Positions 46,792 to 59,067 of a stretch of 64,000 bases of DNA are shown here, piece by piece; positions within the stretch are counted from its first letter, which is position 1, and every line of letters begins with the position of its first letter. Location of the stretch: NCBI RefSeq assembly GCF_001649575.2, contig NC_051435.1, positions 4,227,157-4,291,156 of the forward strand, given 5' to 3'. This stretch comes from Kryptolebias marmoratus. Lineage: Eukaryota > Chordata > Actinopteri > Cyprinodontiformes > Rivulidae. The notes below the pieces were generated by a model, which saw nothing but the letters and a program-made list of their open reading frames with translations, made no database searches and had not been told where the DNA came from. The translations under genes were made by a program, and so were the position numbers.

Positions 46792-49700
46792 ATGAACCGT
46801 AAACTTGACTTTCCGCTTCATGGCTCCTCAGTAAACATTGTGAAACAATGTGGAGGTGCTCTGAGTGACATCATTGACAGCAAATTTGGATGTGTGGTCA
46901 CCTTCAGTGGTGTGGATGTTGAGGCTGGTGCCGACGCTGCAGGCTGGAGAAAACCAGCTGCTATTGCACCAAAGAAAAGATGTGAATATATGCTGCATGG
47001 AGGAGTTAAGGTGTCTGTGTGGAAGGCTGATCTCACTTTTTTCCCAGCAGATGCTGTCGTTAATCCTGCCAATGAACACCTAAATCACTGTGGAGGCCTT
47101 GCTCAGGCTCTGTCTGATGCTGGTGGTCCTAAAATCCAAAAAGAAAGTGATGATTATATCAAAAAGAATGGCTCCTTGAAAACAGGAGAGGCAGTTGCTT
47201 TAAATGCAGGGGATCTACCAAATAAGATGATAATTCATGCTGTGGGTCCAGATCTGTCATACAGTCCTAGCTATGAATTAAAAAAAGCAAAATCACTGTT
47301 GGAGAAAGCTATCTGGAGCATTTTCTTCCAAGCAAAAGAACATCAGCTGGCAAATGTTGCCATTCCTGCTATAAGTTCTGGATTGTTCCACTTCCCTCTG
47401 CCAGACTGTGCAGACACCATCGTGTCAACAGTGAAATGCATCTATGACAAGTATTCTCATCAAAGAAATCTTCCTAAAGAGATCTTCCTTGTGAACAACG
47501 ATGAGCCCACAGTCAGGGAAATGGAGAGGGCGTGCCGTCAGAAACTTGACCCTCACCAGCACATGTCATACAGCCAGGCAGCATCCAGCAGCACCAGAGG
47601 TGCCTCCAGAACTTCTCCACCTTCTGTCCAGATTGGAAACGTTCTTCTGACTCTGAAGAAAGATAAAATTGAAGACCAAAAAGTAAGAGCCATCAGTCAA
47701 TATTTTTAAACAGATATTTACATTATAAACTTTACTGAGCCTTGTTTTGTTCTTTTTCAGACAGATGTCATTGTAAATACTGCATCACCATGCAGAAACC
47801 TGAGCATAGGCCAAATTTCCACTGCTATATCACAGAAAGCAGGTGGGGATATACAGAAAGAAGTCAAGCGTGCAAATATGAAGGGTCATATCATCTGTAC
47901 AAAGTCTTACAAGCTGCCCTGCAGAGAAGTGTATCACACTTTTTGCACTGACAAGTCAGGCGCAGCAGCACAACAGGTATTAGTTGTTGTTTTTTATGGG
48001 ACAGTAAACAAGAACAACTAAACAACATTATTCAAAATGAAAAGCTAACTATTTTGTCATTTATTACAGATCCTTTACAGCTCTGTATGTGATTGCTTAT
48101 GGACAGCAGCAGCGAATCATCACAAATCGATTGCCTTTCCTGCGATCGGCACTGGAGCCCTGCGGTTCAGTAAATCCGAATCTGCCATGATCATGTTGAA
48201 AGCAGTGGCTAAATTTGCCCAAAACACTCAAGAGAAGATGGAAGTTTTCTTTGTCATATTTCCTTCTGACCACGAAACGTTTCAGGTGTTTTACTGAAAT
48301 GTATTTCTGTCATGACTTTATGTTAAAAACTTAATCTTCAGGCTTTCTAAACGTCTTTTAAAGTTTTTCCTTGGACTTTTGCAGGTCAGTATAGTGAGTG
48401 ACAGTTTTTAAGAGAAAGTGTTTTTGTTTAAGTCATTTAACTCTGATTTATGAATCATTCAGGCATAAAAAGTGTCAGAAATCAGTGTGTCGACACAAAA
48501 CAGACAAAAACAACTCATATTAAAATGAGCTTTGCTGTATATTTACCTTTTCTAAAATGTGACTCTCAGATATTGTTTATGAGCTGCAGAGAAGTCTTTC
48601 TTTTTTCCTTTTTGTCCTTCATTTGTTCACATTCCTCATTTTCTTAAACACAAACTGGTTAAAGAACGAGTCAAAAAGAGGCCGAAGGAAAACTGTCGGA
48701 CCTTCAGAAAGCCTGTTGATGAAGATCACTTTAAAATGATCAGAAAGTCTGGATCTTTGAAAATAAACAGAAAGAAGTTAAGAGTGGTTTCAGGCTTTTT
48801 TCACAGTACTATAATATAACATTTGTAGACGTGTTTTATCCTGATTAATAAGTGTACATGTTGAAGCTTCTACTTTAAATTAGGAAAATGGTTTTAGGTC
48901 TATCATATAATACATAATTTACAGTAATAACTTTTATTAATTTCCCTTTATTTGCAGGCTTTTGAAAGTCAGATGGCACTTTTCCAGCAAGGTGCATCAA
49001 ACCACAACATTAAACCTGGTATTGATAACATATTTCTAATAACACAAAATAAGTTTAATATCTTTACACCCTTATTAGTACCAACAACAGAGAGGAGATA
49101 ATGTAGAAAACATGTGCTAAAAAAACTGAACTCCGTCTGGAATTTACATCCCTGGTTTATCTGACCACTGAAATCTATTTTTGTTAAAGTGGTCAATTTA
49201 AAATGCATGAATTGTAACAGAAGTTGGTCTTTCAACTGAAACAGGAATTAAAAGGCATTTAATTTTTACTGGGAAAGTATAAAGATGTGAAATCAGTTTT
49301 ATCTCAGAAAATAAGATGCAGACTTTAGGATAAAAGATGTAAAACGAGTCAAGAAAAGTTTGATTCTTGTAAGGAAACAATATTAGTAAACTGGTGTTTT
49401 TGTGTTCTTGTCCATCAGCATCTCTTGGGCCTCCGGAGGAACTTCCTGTCAGCAGAGCTTCAAACCCACAGATCAGCCTGCATGGGCCTTCTGAAGAGTC
49501 AGTGCGTGAGGCTGAAAAGTGGCTCAGTGTCCTTCTGAATAAGTCCTCTCGCAACGTCAAGATCTCCAACAACTTCCTCCTGCACTTTGGCGAGCAAGAC
49601 CACCTGAATCTGTCCCTTTTAACTGAAAACGGGGTGTCCATCGAGGAGTTTTTCACACAAGGTCACGCATGTGTAGAGATAGATGGCAGATCAACGGAAG

Positions 49701-51297
49701 ATGTCGTCTTAGCTGCGTTGCAGGTGGAGGAAATGCTCTGCAAAATCCAAAAGCAGTTTCTCTCAGAGGAAAAACAGGAATTGCAGCTACTGTCAGACAT
49801 GAAAGTATCTTCTGATAGACAGACAGAAGACCTCAGGCTACCGAAGTTCACGGAAGAAAAACGGGCCTTCAAAAGTCAGGGGCTGTGGGTACAAAAGGTA
49901 ATCTAACAGAAAACCTGCTTTATTAAAGTGATAAACGAAGGTGGTGATTTCTAACTAAGTCTGTTTAACAGTTTTCTGCAGTAATTTTATTTGAATCTGC
50001 AGATTAACCAGAGAAATTTATATGTTTCAGGTGGACGAAGTGAAAAATCCTGCTCTGGAGATTCTGTTTGATCTGAAAAAACTGCAACTTGGCTCCTCCA
50101 AGACTGAAAGAATGTTTCAACGCATACCTGCGCAGTTCTGTGACATGATCCGCCATGTTGGATTCTATGCAGAGTTCGCACCTCCTGAAGGTATGGGAAC
50201 ACTTTTTAATGTCTCGAAATGCAGAGTTACAGTCAGACGGCTTCGTCAGGACCACAAGGGCAAAGCAAACTTAACATGCAGTAAAATTCAACAGTAAGGA
50301 GGGCTTTGCATAAAATATAAAAAAGTATCAAGAAGAATACGTACAGTAAAACACAAGATTATACAGCACAAGGAAAGTGGAAGTCCTTAAAGTTCATTCT
50401 CTGAGAATTAGTTTCATCGATACGGTGCACACAAACTGAAACAACTTTGTCTGTCTGCAAACCTGTCAAACCAGCAAGTCTGACATTTCTTCTTTGTTTC
50501 AGCAGCAGGGTTTCAAATTGAAAACTTAATGAGGATTTGAGCTGCAGCGTCCTGATTCAGCTGCATCTGTCTGACCGATCTAATCAGGTTTCCACAGGCG
50601 TAGTTTGTGATTCTTCACCCAGACACAACTTCTAACTTTTCATCCTTTACTCTAAAAACAGCTTCTTCCATTTCGTTTCTGCTGAAGGAAATTTTGCAAC
50701 ATCTAAAAGTTTATTTGTGTAAGGGCGTCCTAATGAAAGCTTGTAAAAGAATCGTAATCCTCTGGTTAAATGGATGTTTAAATGCGTGTTCTCCACAGAA
50801 GCGTTGATTTATTCGTCCTGCTTTGTGACGAAGTGGGAGCGTGTAGACGCGGAGTAGAAGAGGCCCCGGGATACAACCCTGTGGAGCTCCATTTGTCATT
50901 TGACTTCACTCAGATGACAAACTGAGACATAGCTGTTGTGTGGATGAACATAATTATTGAATTTAACAACAAGTATAATGCCCAAATCATTCTTCTTTAT
51001 CTTCCTCTGGTTTCAGACCCAAAGTATGGAGAGGGCATCTACTTTGCTCACACCGTCGAGAAGGCCCTGAAGCTTTGGAAGGAGAACAATGAAGAGTACC
51101 TGTACTTCGTGGAGGCAGAGGTGCTGAAAGGAAGTTCAGTTCCTGGTAAACCAGGGCTCATTCTGCCTCCTCCTGTTGGGACAGATCCCAATGTCCTGTA
51201 CGACAGTGTGAGTGGAGGACCTGATGTCTCCGTTGTTTTTAGTGGCTATCAGGCTCTACCTAAGTACATCTTCATCTGTAAGATGAGTCGAGTGTGA
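46792..51297 (+). CDS. parp9: PARP9 (macrodomain protein with inactive ADP-ribosyltransferase fold), complete
   Basis: PARP9 reads ADP-ribose and in mammals partners DTX3L in interferon and DNA-damage signalling. Coding exons: 46792-47682 (exon from 46777), 47761-47976, 48070-48285, 48958-49018, 49419-49897, 50031-50190, 51017-51297; 767 residues (human about 854, with a longer N-terminus). Macrodomain 1 spans about 62-245 (VVNPANEHLNHCGGLA, IIHAVGP, VAIPAISSGLF); macrodomain 2 about 281-445 (DVIVNTAS, SIAFPAIGTGAL). A helical linker follows, then an ART fold about 625-767 (YGEGIYFAHTV, VSVVFSGYQALPKYIF). The catalytic His position is Gln (MFQRIP, Gln651), as in mammalian PARP9, so transferase activity is not expected. 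A non-coding exon ends at 45580; intron 1 is 1.2 kb. Confidence 0.93.
48286..48957 (+). other. parp9 intron, possible repeat piece
   Basis: AT-rich. A stretch at 48680-48815 ending TTTTTTCACAGTACT resembles the end of the repeat seen at 14933-15240, but too weakly to name with confidence. Confidence 0.3.
50815..50900 (-). mobile_element. small reverse-transcriptase relic of an L2-like LINE in a parp9 intron
   Basis: The minus strand reads NGAPQGCIPGPLLLRVYTLP, close to the conserved GVPQGSVLGPLLF motif of non-LTR reverse transcriptases. Flanks are not recognisable; the rest of the intron 50191-51016 shows nothing else. Confidence 0.5.
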
Positions 51298-51915
51298 CAC
51301 TCTTCTAAAACAAGCTGTTATCTTTCAGGCATGAACCAAGATGAGAAACAATCTGATTTAAAAAATTATATCTTAATTCAACTTGCAGGTAAATTAGCAA
51401 TTCCTAAAATGGTATCTTCACTTTCCTATTCAAATATTCTTTGCATATTTCTCTGCATTCCTACACTTGTATCATTCTGTGTAGTTCCAGTTAAACACCA
51501 CTAAAAATACCAAAACAATTATTATAAAACAGAAGTGGACTAATGATATTTTAATGAGTGTATTCTGTTAGAAATCCTTGTTTTATTGCTTGTATGACTA
51601 ACGTTGGACTTCTTTTTGTTGCTGATATAAAAAAAAAAACTAACTACAACCTTATAAACATGATTAGGGTTGAATTTATTAGTTTTTTATGATTATTCAT
51701 TTATTTTCTCTGGATTATTATGTTCTGTAACAGTAGAAGTAATACATGAAGTAATCATCTGTGTGTAACTAAAACTAAATAAGTTTAAATATATTTTGAA
51801 TCAAGAATGTCATCTTCGTGTCATGGTTTATGGCACCATGTTCCTCTAAATTCAAACATTTAATTAAGTTATGTTATTTGATTATAAACACTGTATACAT
51901 AAATAAAAAAGTACT
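51298..51915 (+). other. parp9: parp9 3'UTR
   Basis: AT-rich sequence after the TGA at 51295-51297; AATAAA at 51902-51907 is the most likely polyadenylation signal. Confidence 0.5.
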
Positions 51916-52029
51916 TTAAGGCTGTAGATGTTGATTAAAATCCCTCCTAATAAAACGTTCGAACAAGCAGCACGGCTGTGTGATCAGTTTTTAGTCTGTA
52001 ACATATCTTTAGATCAGCAGCAGTCTCAT

Positions 52030-53225
52030 CAGTTTCACAGATTTATTAAAATTAAGTTTGATTTACATTTTAAACAATGTCATATATGTACATGTGTGAA
52101 GCTTTTTGTACAGGGCATATAAAAGACAACCCTCATAATAATGATACAACAACAGTAACAAATCACAGTTTGCTTTACGGTTCAACATGGCTGACCTCAG
52201 AGGCCATCTGCTCGGGAAAACGAACCTTTTAGTCGTTTTACTGGAGCTCTCAGACTTTCCATCATCTTCAGTGGGTGAACCAAGAGTTAAGCACTCAAAT
52301 AGTAAAAAGGAAAGGGAGAAAAATGAATTTACCATCCATTTTTATAGAAGTTTAACAAACAGCTGAATCAAATGTTTCAGATACAAATGTTTCAATTCAG
52401 CAAGTCTATGATTGACAGGAAATGCTCAGCATTAATTCTAAATAGCAAAAAGATGTGGTCTTTATATGAAAATATGACCAAATGTGACACTGCTGGAGTT
52501 TTATACCACATTCTGTCTGATGGATATAAAAGTGATGTCATTACTGACACATCTGCATGATTGTCTTTAAAACTGTTGCAGCCAACAAACAGCACTTTCA
52601 TCTTCTTTATGCAGCTAATTTACTCCGACTTTAACAACGGATTTAACCAATAAGACCATTTAACGTGACAACACAGGACTAAACGGAGCGCACGGCCGTG
52701 ATGTAACATCCAAGCAGTAATGAATGCAGGTGTTTAAACGTTCACATTCAAACACAGCGGAGGATGAGAAGCAGCGAGGGTCTTCGTTCACTGGAATGTC
52801 TTTCTCTAACGGTTTCTATCAGAAAAAAAACGAGAGACAGGATGTCTTTGACAACAGACGCTCATTAAGGTCTGGTTGAGGTAAAGGTGACACCTGTGGA
52901 CTCGAATGTGACAACATTAAGAATGAGGAGTTATAAATTACAAGTTTACAACAAAAACAACCGGAACATTTTACAATGTAAACGTTTAAAGACAGTAAAT
53001 CTTGAGGAACGAACATTTATAGCTGCACCATCTCTTCTACAGCTGCACATACTGCAGGATCTGTCTTCGTCTAACGGTGTTACTTTATTCATTACAACAC
53101 CCAACGTATGGCTAATATATCCTGCTCAGTTTGGACATCAACACATGAGAACACGTTCCTCTGTTGGGTCTCTAACTCTGGCAGTTCTAAATGAAGTATG
53201 TTGTGCCGCTGGCTGTGGCAGACGG
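52030..53225 (-). other. faim: faim 3'UTR (convergent with parp9)
   Basis: Lies downstream of the faim stop on the minus strand. AATAAA on that strand occurs near 53082 and near 52041. Open frames on the plus strand here (for example 52887-53576) run antisense through faim and are not supported. Confidence 0.45.
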
Positions 53226-55026
53226 TCACTCTGTGCATTCAGCCACCTCCGTGCCGTCTACGAGCAGGGTGTGAATGATGCCGTCTCGTCTCTTCCCGCT
53301 GCTCACAGCTTTCACGCAGCAGTTGTGGTCTCCCAGTGTGAAATGTGTCTCCGTGCCGTCGTCCACAAACTCTCCCTGCAGGTGCAAAACAAAACAAAAA
53401 ACAGACAAAGAAAGAAAGAAACGTTCTATTACAGCAATTCTTGTAATGTTTCATATTTTAGTGGTTTGGTTTCAAACCTGCAGCTTTTGGTTTGGATTAC
53501 TTACAGCGGTCTCAATCTTTTCTCCGTTACACCACACGTCCATCGTGTCTTTCTCTGCAAGACACAAGTTTATTAAACAAATACAGACGTTTGTGAAAAG
53601 TAGAGACAAAAATATTAAACCTGATCAGTTATTTAAAAAAAAAGAAAAAAATGTTTTATATTGGTCTGTAGCAAAAATGTGCAAGTGTAGGATTATTTAA
53701 TAGTTTAAGGATTTTAATTAAAGTGATTTTAGGTTTTATTCAAGGAAAATGGATCTGTCAGTTTGAGCTTCACAACACGTGTGTAGAAGAATTTTGAGGA
53801 GTTTTTGGTTCCAGCAGGACTGGAAAAGGTTAAAAAACAACTTTGGTGCCTTTCTGCAGTTTGCTTTTTGATCAGATGAAACAAACTGAGAACTTCTGGG
53901 TTCAAATCAGAACCTCATCCCATCTGTGAAACACGGTGGGGGTCGTATCGTAGTTTGAACCTTTTTCCTGCGTTTTGGGTAGATGTTTTCACGTGCACCG
54001 TGAATCCTGAATAGATCTGGCAAATTGTAAACAAAAAGTCGGGATGTCTATCTGTAAACTGCAAGTAAAGAGGAAGTGAATCATTCAGAACGCCAACAAT
54101 CCTACGATGGACTAAACAAATATGGATTAAACTGAATAAGTGTAATAATCTTATTTGTTTATTTGCATTATTCTGATTAACCATTACTGGTGAAAATCTT
54201 GTGTGTACACATCCTGCTTTTACAGCTAGAAGTACTGTATTTTAATTGATCTGGATGTGTCTGTGATTTTACTTTGGCATTTTCTATATTTCTGTATTTC
54301 TTCAATTTCAAAGTAAAATTAAGATTTGTGGACATCTGAGCCTTAGAGCAGCAGAGCACTGTAGTTATTTTAGATTAGGAGTGCTTTAAGCCATGGAGCA
54401 GCTGATCGGCTACCAGCTGAGAAGTTATAAAAGGGATTAACTTGTCCAGTTTCACAAAGGTGTCTTTGGAAGGCCTGGAGCTTAAGGCACTTAAAGAGCT
54501 TAGCTTCGGCCACAGCAACATCATGAGAGGTCTGAGCAGAAATCACACAGCTCTGCATGTCCTGTGCTGGTTTAAAGCAGGGACAGGTGCACCCACACAC
54601 CCACCCAGGACGATTCTGCAGTCCGTGCCGTCCAGATTGAGCAGCCAGGTGCTGGTGACCTTTGACCTGTTCTCCATGTACTGCTTCAGGCTCTTCCCGT
54701 TGACCTCCAGGGTGTACTCATAGGCGAAGCCGCTGACTGCGTCGATGTTGATGGTTGCTTTGGTGTCCGACTGGCCCACGTTGAAGGTCTCCTTCCCGAC
54801 GAGTTTGAACATCCAGTCTCGCCTCAGCACCTCCTGAGAGCCACAAACGAAGAAACCACTCAGAACCGGAGCAAGGAGCAGTTTGAACCTCTTTGAGCCG
54901 AGCTGCGATTACCTTCCCATCAACGCAGATCACCCTTTTGCCAGTGGTTGTCCCATGTTCAAACTCTATCCTGTGGACCCCATCACTCAGTGCCACCTCC
55001 CACACAGCAGCCAGGTCATTCGACAT
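53226..55026 (-). CDS. faim: Fas apoptotic inhibitory molecule, complete
   Basis: FAIM is a small soluble protein that protects cells from death-receptor apoptosis and protein aggregation. Four coding exons in gene order: 54913-55026, 54605-54833, 53505-53554, 53226-53375; 180 residues plus stop (human short form 179). It starts MSNDLAAVWEVALSDGVHRI (a family start), continues VICVDGKEV, RRDWMFKLVGKETF, ITVA-like beta strands and ends GIIHTLLVDGTEVAECTE. The two tandem all-beta domains cover the whole chain. An AG at 55029-55030 marks the upstream acceptor, and a non-coding first exon probably ends with donor GTAACT at 55269-55270. The neighbouring esyt3 and faim are also close in human 3q22. 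Confidence 0.95.
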
Positions 55027-55270
55027 CCCTGTTCGTCCAAAGAAAAAAACCTTAGGAGCTCATGAGTAAACACAACTCTTCACAGACGGCGGCTAACACA
55101 TGGAGCTAACAGTTAGCTTGTCGCAACAGTCTGCTCGTAAACACTTTTTTGTAAAAGATTTAACCCTAACACCATCTATACACACTCCCGGTAACACAAC
55201 GTGATATTAAAGCCTTCATAGAGAGTGAACTCGTGATGGAAACGCTGCTAAAGATAACACGGGAAGTTAC

Positions 55271-55320
55271 CGACGTTTCTTGCACTTTGACTTCCGGTGA
55301 CCGAAATGCCCTTTCAAAAT
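55271..55320 (-). promoter_or_regulatory. faim: faim 5' non-coding exon and promoter
   Basis: Minus-strand donor after AAACGTCG at 55271; an ETS motif CCGGAAGT at 55290-55297 (as ACTTCCGG on plus) just upstream. TATA-less. Cap site is inferred. Confidence 0.45.
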
Positions 55321-56017
55321 TAAAGCTTTGTTTTAGTAAAACGCGCTCATTTTATGCTAAACTATTTTAGATAACTCCCAAGCACTAAACACTGAACTAT
55401 ATTATTGTTTTTCTCTACAGTAACAGTGGTAAAGAAAATATAATGTTTAATATTTACATATTTTTCCCCCACTCCAAAAGTTACATAAAAAGTCAGATTC
55501 AAAAATTGATATAGACAATAAACCAATGATTTCTGTAGATTTTTAACTCAGGATAAACCAGCATTGTGTCTTGAGATTAAAAATAAAATAAAATATTAGT
55601 AGACTCTGAAAACAGGGTTATCACAAAAAGCTTGTAAAAGACAATTTAAGCGTGTCTAAATTGTAAAATAAAACGCCACATCACATCACATAAAACAATA
55701 AAAGTAGTCAGGATTTAGGCTTTGGTATTAGCTTAAACAAAATCGGATTTTATTTTGAAACAAAGCGGAAGCAGTACTGCATGTTCTAGGTAGTTTAATG
55801 TTTTCAGAACCTCTGACCGCTAACGCTCAGTACAGTGATAGGATAAAAAAAAACTCTTAGATTAAATTCATAATTTTATCCATCACTTCCCATCGGGATT
55901 ACCTCAGTGGTCGTGAAAAAATCCACCAAGTTCCGTGTTTGGAAAACGTTCAACCGTCCACTTTAACGCAGTTTTTTCTCTTACAGGTAGCTTCCGCCGA
56001 CGAGCTGTTATTATGCT

Positions 56018-56076
56018 GTTACTATGGTAACAGGCACTGGGCCAGTGCGCATGCTCGTCTCCGCCCTCTGCTGGAC
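56018..56076. promoter_or_regulatory. cluster of RFX-like, NRF1-like and CTCF-like motifs
   Basis: GTTACTATGGTAAC (56018-56031, X-box-like palindrome), TGCGCATGCTCG (about 56046, NRF1-like, one mismatch) and a reverse CTCF core CCAGCAGAGGGCG on the minus strand (56062-56074). CpG density is raised here. It looks like a promoter or insulator without a visible gene. Confidence 0.35.
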
Positions 56077-56792
56077 AAACATCGGAAAGTTCAAAGGTTT
56101 TTTTTTTTGGCTAATTATTTTTTAAATACTAGGAAAATAAACGCTGCAGGAAAATGACGAAACGAAACAATTAAAAGAAACTCATTTAATGCAATAAACT
56201 GCAATGAGCACTTTATTTGTTGATTGATTGAGTTTATTCAGTAAAAATAATGCTCATGCATAAATATAAATTTATAAACACCCTAACACTGCTTTAACCT
56301 CACTTTTACATACAGAGTCTGAACAACTTTGTCCTACTGTGTTCATGTAGACTTGGACCCAAATTACTCCTAGTTTTTGAGGCAAGCCTATCCACAGGAC
56401 ACAGATGGGCACACTGAAATGATAGAAAAATACATAAATGGTTACTTTATTTTGTAAGGCTTTTGTTGCACAGTAAACACTACTTTTACTGGCAAATTAG
56501 ACAAAAGTACTTAAGTGCATTCTCTCTGTAACTGTCACTTTTGATTTAGGCTTTAAAAGAGACATCCTGAAACAAACTTAGCTGCTGTTGTCTTCCATTT
56601 ATACAGTCAGTGTTTTGTACAGGTGAACCTGATGGGCCAATCAGCCAGCTGTTTACAGCTGTATGGATTTACCCACCCCACCCCTCCTCATTGGCATGGC
56701 TTTCCAAAGATTGTCTATTTGACACAACGCAGACTTCTAACTCATTAGGCCAATGGTGTCCAACCCTGGGCCTCTCACAGTTAGGGACCCCC

Positions 56793-56795
56793 CCC

Positions 56796-56830
<35 letters not shown>
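56793..56830. repeat. C-run followed by CA microsatellite
   Basis: About ten C then about 17 CA units. Confidence 0.9.
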
Positions 56831-56832
<2 letters not shown>

Positions 56833-58089
56833 CCAAGAAACCACAAACAATAACAGGAACTTCTTGCTGATCATTGCTCAGCAGCAACGTGTGTGGTTAG
56901 AAGGACCTTTTTGTTCTGCTTTTTTAGAAAGAGTGCAATAAATGACTTATATTGCATAAAAAACTGGACAATAAAAAGATCTTGTTTCTGCCTTTAGAAC
57001 ATTTCCAGAATCACCTATAGATAAAATAAAAAGTGAATTCATTGTTAAAACGATACGATATCTCCCTTTTTATCTCCTCTCACTTCATCTCTCACATATT
57101 TACAAAGCCCCAAAAAATCTGTCTGTATGGGCACACACATTATTATGAAAAGTTTATACTTTATTAATCATGCAAAAATACAAGTCGGTGGTATACAATA
57201 AAAATAAAAATGAAACAAACAGAACTGACATAATTTTGAGATGAAGACACAAATAATTGCAGTTTCTAGAGAAATATTGACTAAATGCAAGTCACTCAAA
57301 GTCATGAAATGATTCGGTTTGAAACAGAAACAAGATTTCGCCACTATTTCCTGGTGAAAAGATTTGTCAATCAACTGTAGAAACATATTTTTACTGCTGG
57401 CAGGAGGAGAGAAAAAAGTCATTTTATTGTTTGTTTGGTTACATCTCAGCAGAGCCCAGCGTGTTAATATCAGAATGTAATAGTTCTTGTTTTTGTTTCT
57501 TTGTTTTGTTTTCATGATTAGCACACAAGTTTTGCAAAATGTACAGCAATGAAATTTTGATTACAGCTTCTGAAGATCATCAAGTGGCAAAAAAAATCAA
57601 AGTTTGCAGCTTTTTTGCAAAAGCAAAAAGAAATCTACTCTTGATGGCAATCATATTTGGATTGAAAGTTATTAAATCAATCCTGAGAATCTAAAATGTA
57701 AAACCTGAAAGTTACACCTGCAACACTTGCAACACCCGACTTAAGCTTTTAGGCAACCGCTGTAATGAGTTCAAACGTTATCAGCGGAGTGGCGTATGTA
57801 CATTCTTGGAATCATCTGTCATGGCGATGTCAAAACTCCTGAGGAAACAGAAGTGTGACTGGGCAGATTGTCAACTTTTAACTTACAGTAACTAGTTTGA
57901 TTGCCTCCTATTGTTTATTGTTATATTATGATGAACTATTTATTCCTATATTTGGTTTTCTTTTAATAAGTTTTCAAACAAAGATTCAGGAGCAAAGACC
58001 ATGCTTTGCTAAACTTCCTGCACTCATCTACCCTGGCATGGCTAACTCATCTGTTTTCTGTCTGTATATTTTCTATAAGCTCTCTTTTT

Positions 58090-58740
58090 GCACCTCTTTA
58101 CTCATTTTTGTTACATAAATGGGTGGCTGAAGACGTTGAAAGGACTCTGGATATATTTGTTGGTACACTTCCACAATAATAACAAAAACTGGTATGACTG
58201 GAGCCAAAAAGCTCCCCTTTTTTCTCATCAGTACCAGAAAGTTTGGGGCTCCTCAGCATGCATTTTGTTGGATTCTAGTCTGGCTTTTTTCTGCCAGTAG
58301 TGAAGTTCTCCTGGTTCTTCTTTCATGTATCTTATTATGATTCAGAAGTGATGGGTGGTGACACCTTGACCTTAGAGTTCAGATTGAATGGTTTTAGATG
58401 GTGTCCCTGGCTCTTTTTATGCCACTATCAGTCTGATTGACCTGGGTTTGCATTTCCTTTAGCATCTACATCCTGGCTACAATCTGATACTTTTTAATAA
58501 TATTGGAAACCTTCATCACAGGAACATGAAGCTGCTTGGACAGCTATAATCTTCTTTCTGAGCTCCTCAACAGCTCTCACCTTTGCTTTCTCTGCTCCAT
58601 GTTCAGTGTGGTGAACACAAGCAAACCAAACAACCCGGTGGCTGTTTGGTCCCTTTGGATAGGCTAAATGGCACCTGTGATAGTTATTAAGGTCAGACAC
58701 TTTGTTTGAAACAAGATTAATTACAGATTAATTGTCTTTT
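58090..58740 (-). mobile_element. Tc1-like transposase remnant
   Basis: The minus strand reads GAEKAKVRAVEELRKKIIAV (transposase N-terminus, 58535-58610) and further on a KARLE..MHA..PQ-FW / TDE-K--LF-like stretch (58190-58280). The same family is at 21840-22322. Frame breaks rule out function. Confidence 0.65.
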
Positions 58741-58954
58741 AGGGTACCAACACATCTTTCCATACTATCTTAGCACAACCTTGTAAAACAACATTTTTCC
58801 CCCTTTGATTATTACACACAGATCCACAATAAACAATTGTTTTTAACTAAATCACTTTTTATGAGAAATGAAGCATTGTTTCAATGAGCTGTAAGGGGGC
58901 TAGTATTCATGTTTTTACTACCTGGATTGATCCTCACCTGATTTCCACTTTGTT

Positions 58955-59067
58955 ACCTCATCATCTTGGCATGGTCTTTATTGGTAAAGAGATCAGACAT
59001 GACATTTGGTTGACTGAAGGATCAAATAAACCCAAGCATCTAAAAATCATCAGCCATCAGCTGTCAT
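58955..59067 (-). other. cxcr 3'UTR
   Basis: Minus-strand AATAAA at 58977-58982, about 85 bases past the stop. Confidence 0.45.

Larger units (their letters stand above)
55321..58089. other. spacer between faim and the chemokine receptor
   Basis: AT-rich, with a CpG-richer motif cluster at 55981-56080, a CA microsatellite at 56793-56830 and no supported ORF. Several minus-strand AATAAA-like words occur but no gene is seen to use them. Confidence 0.55.

Noticed and set aside
52887..53576. 229-codon open frame on plus
   Set aside because: Runs antisense through the last two faim exons and 3'UTR; composition and content do not resemble any protein and faim fits fully.
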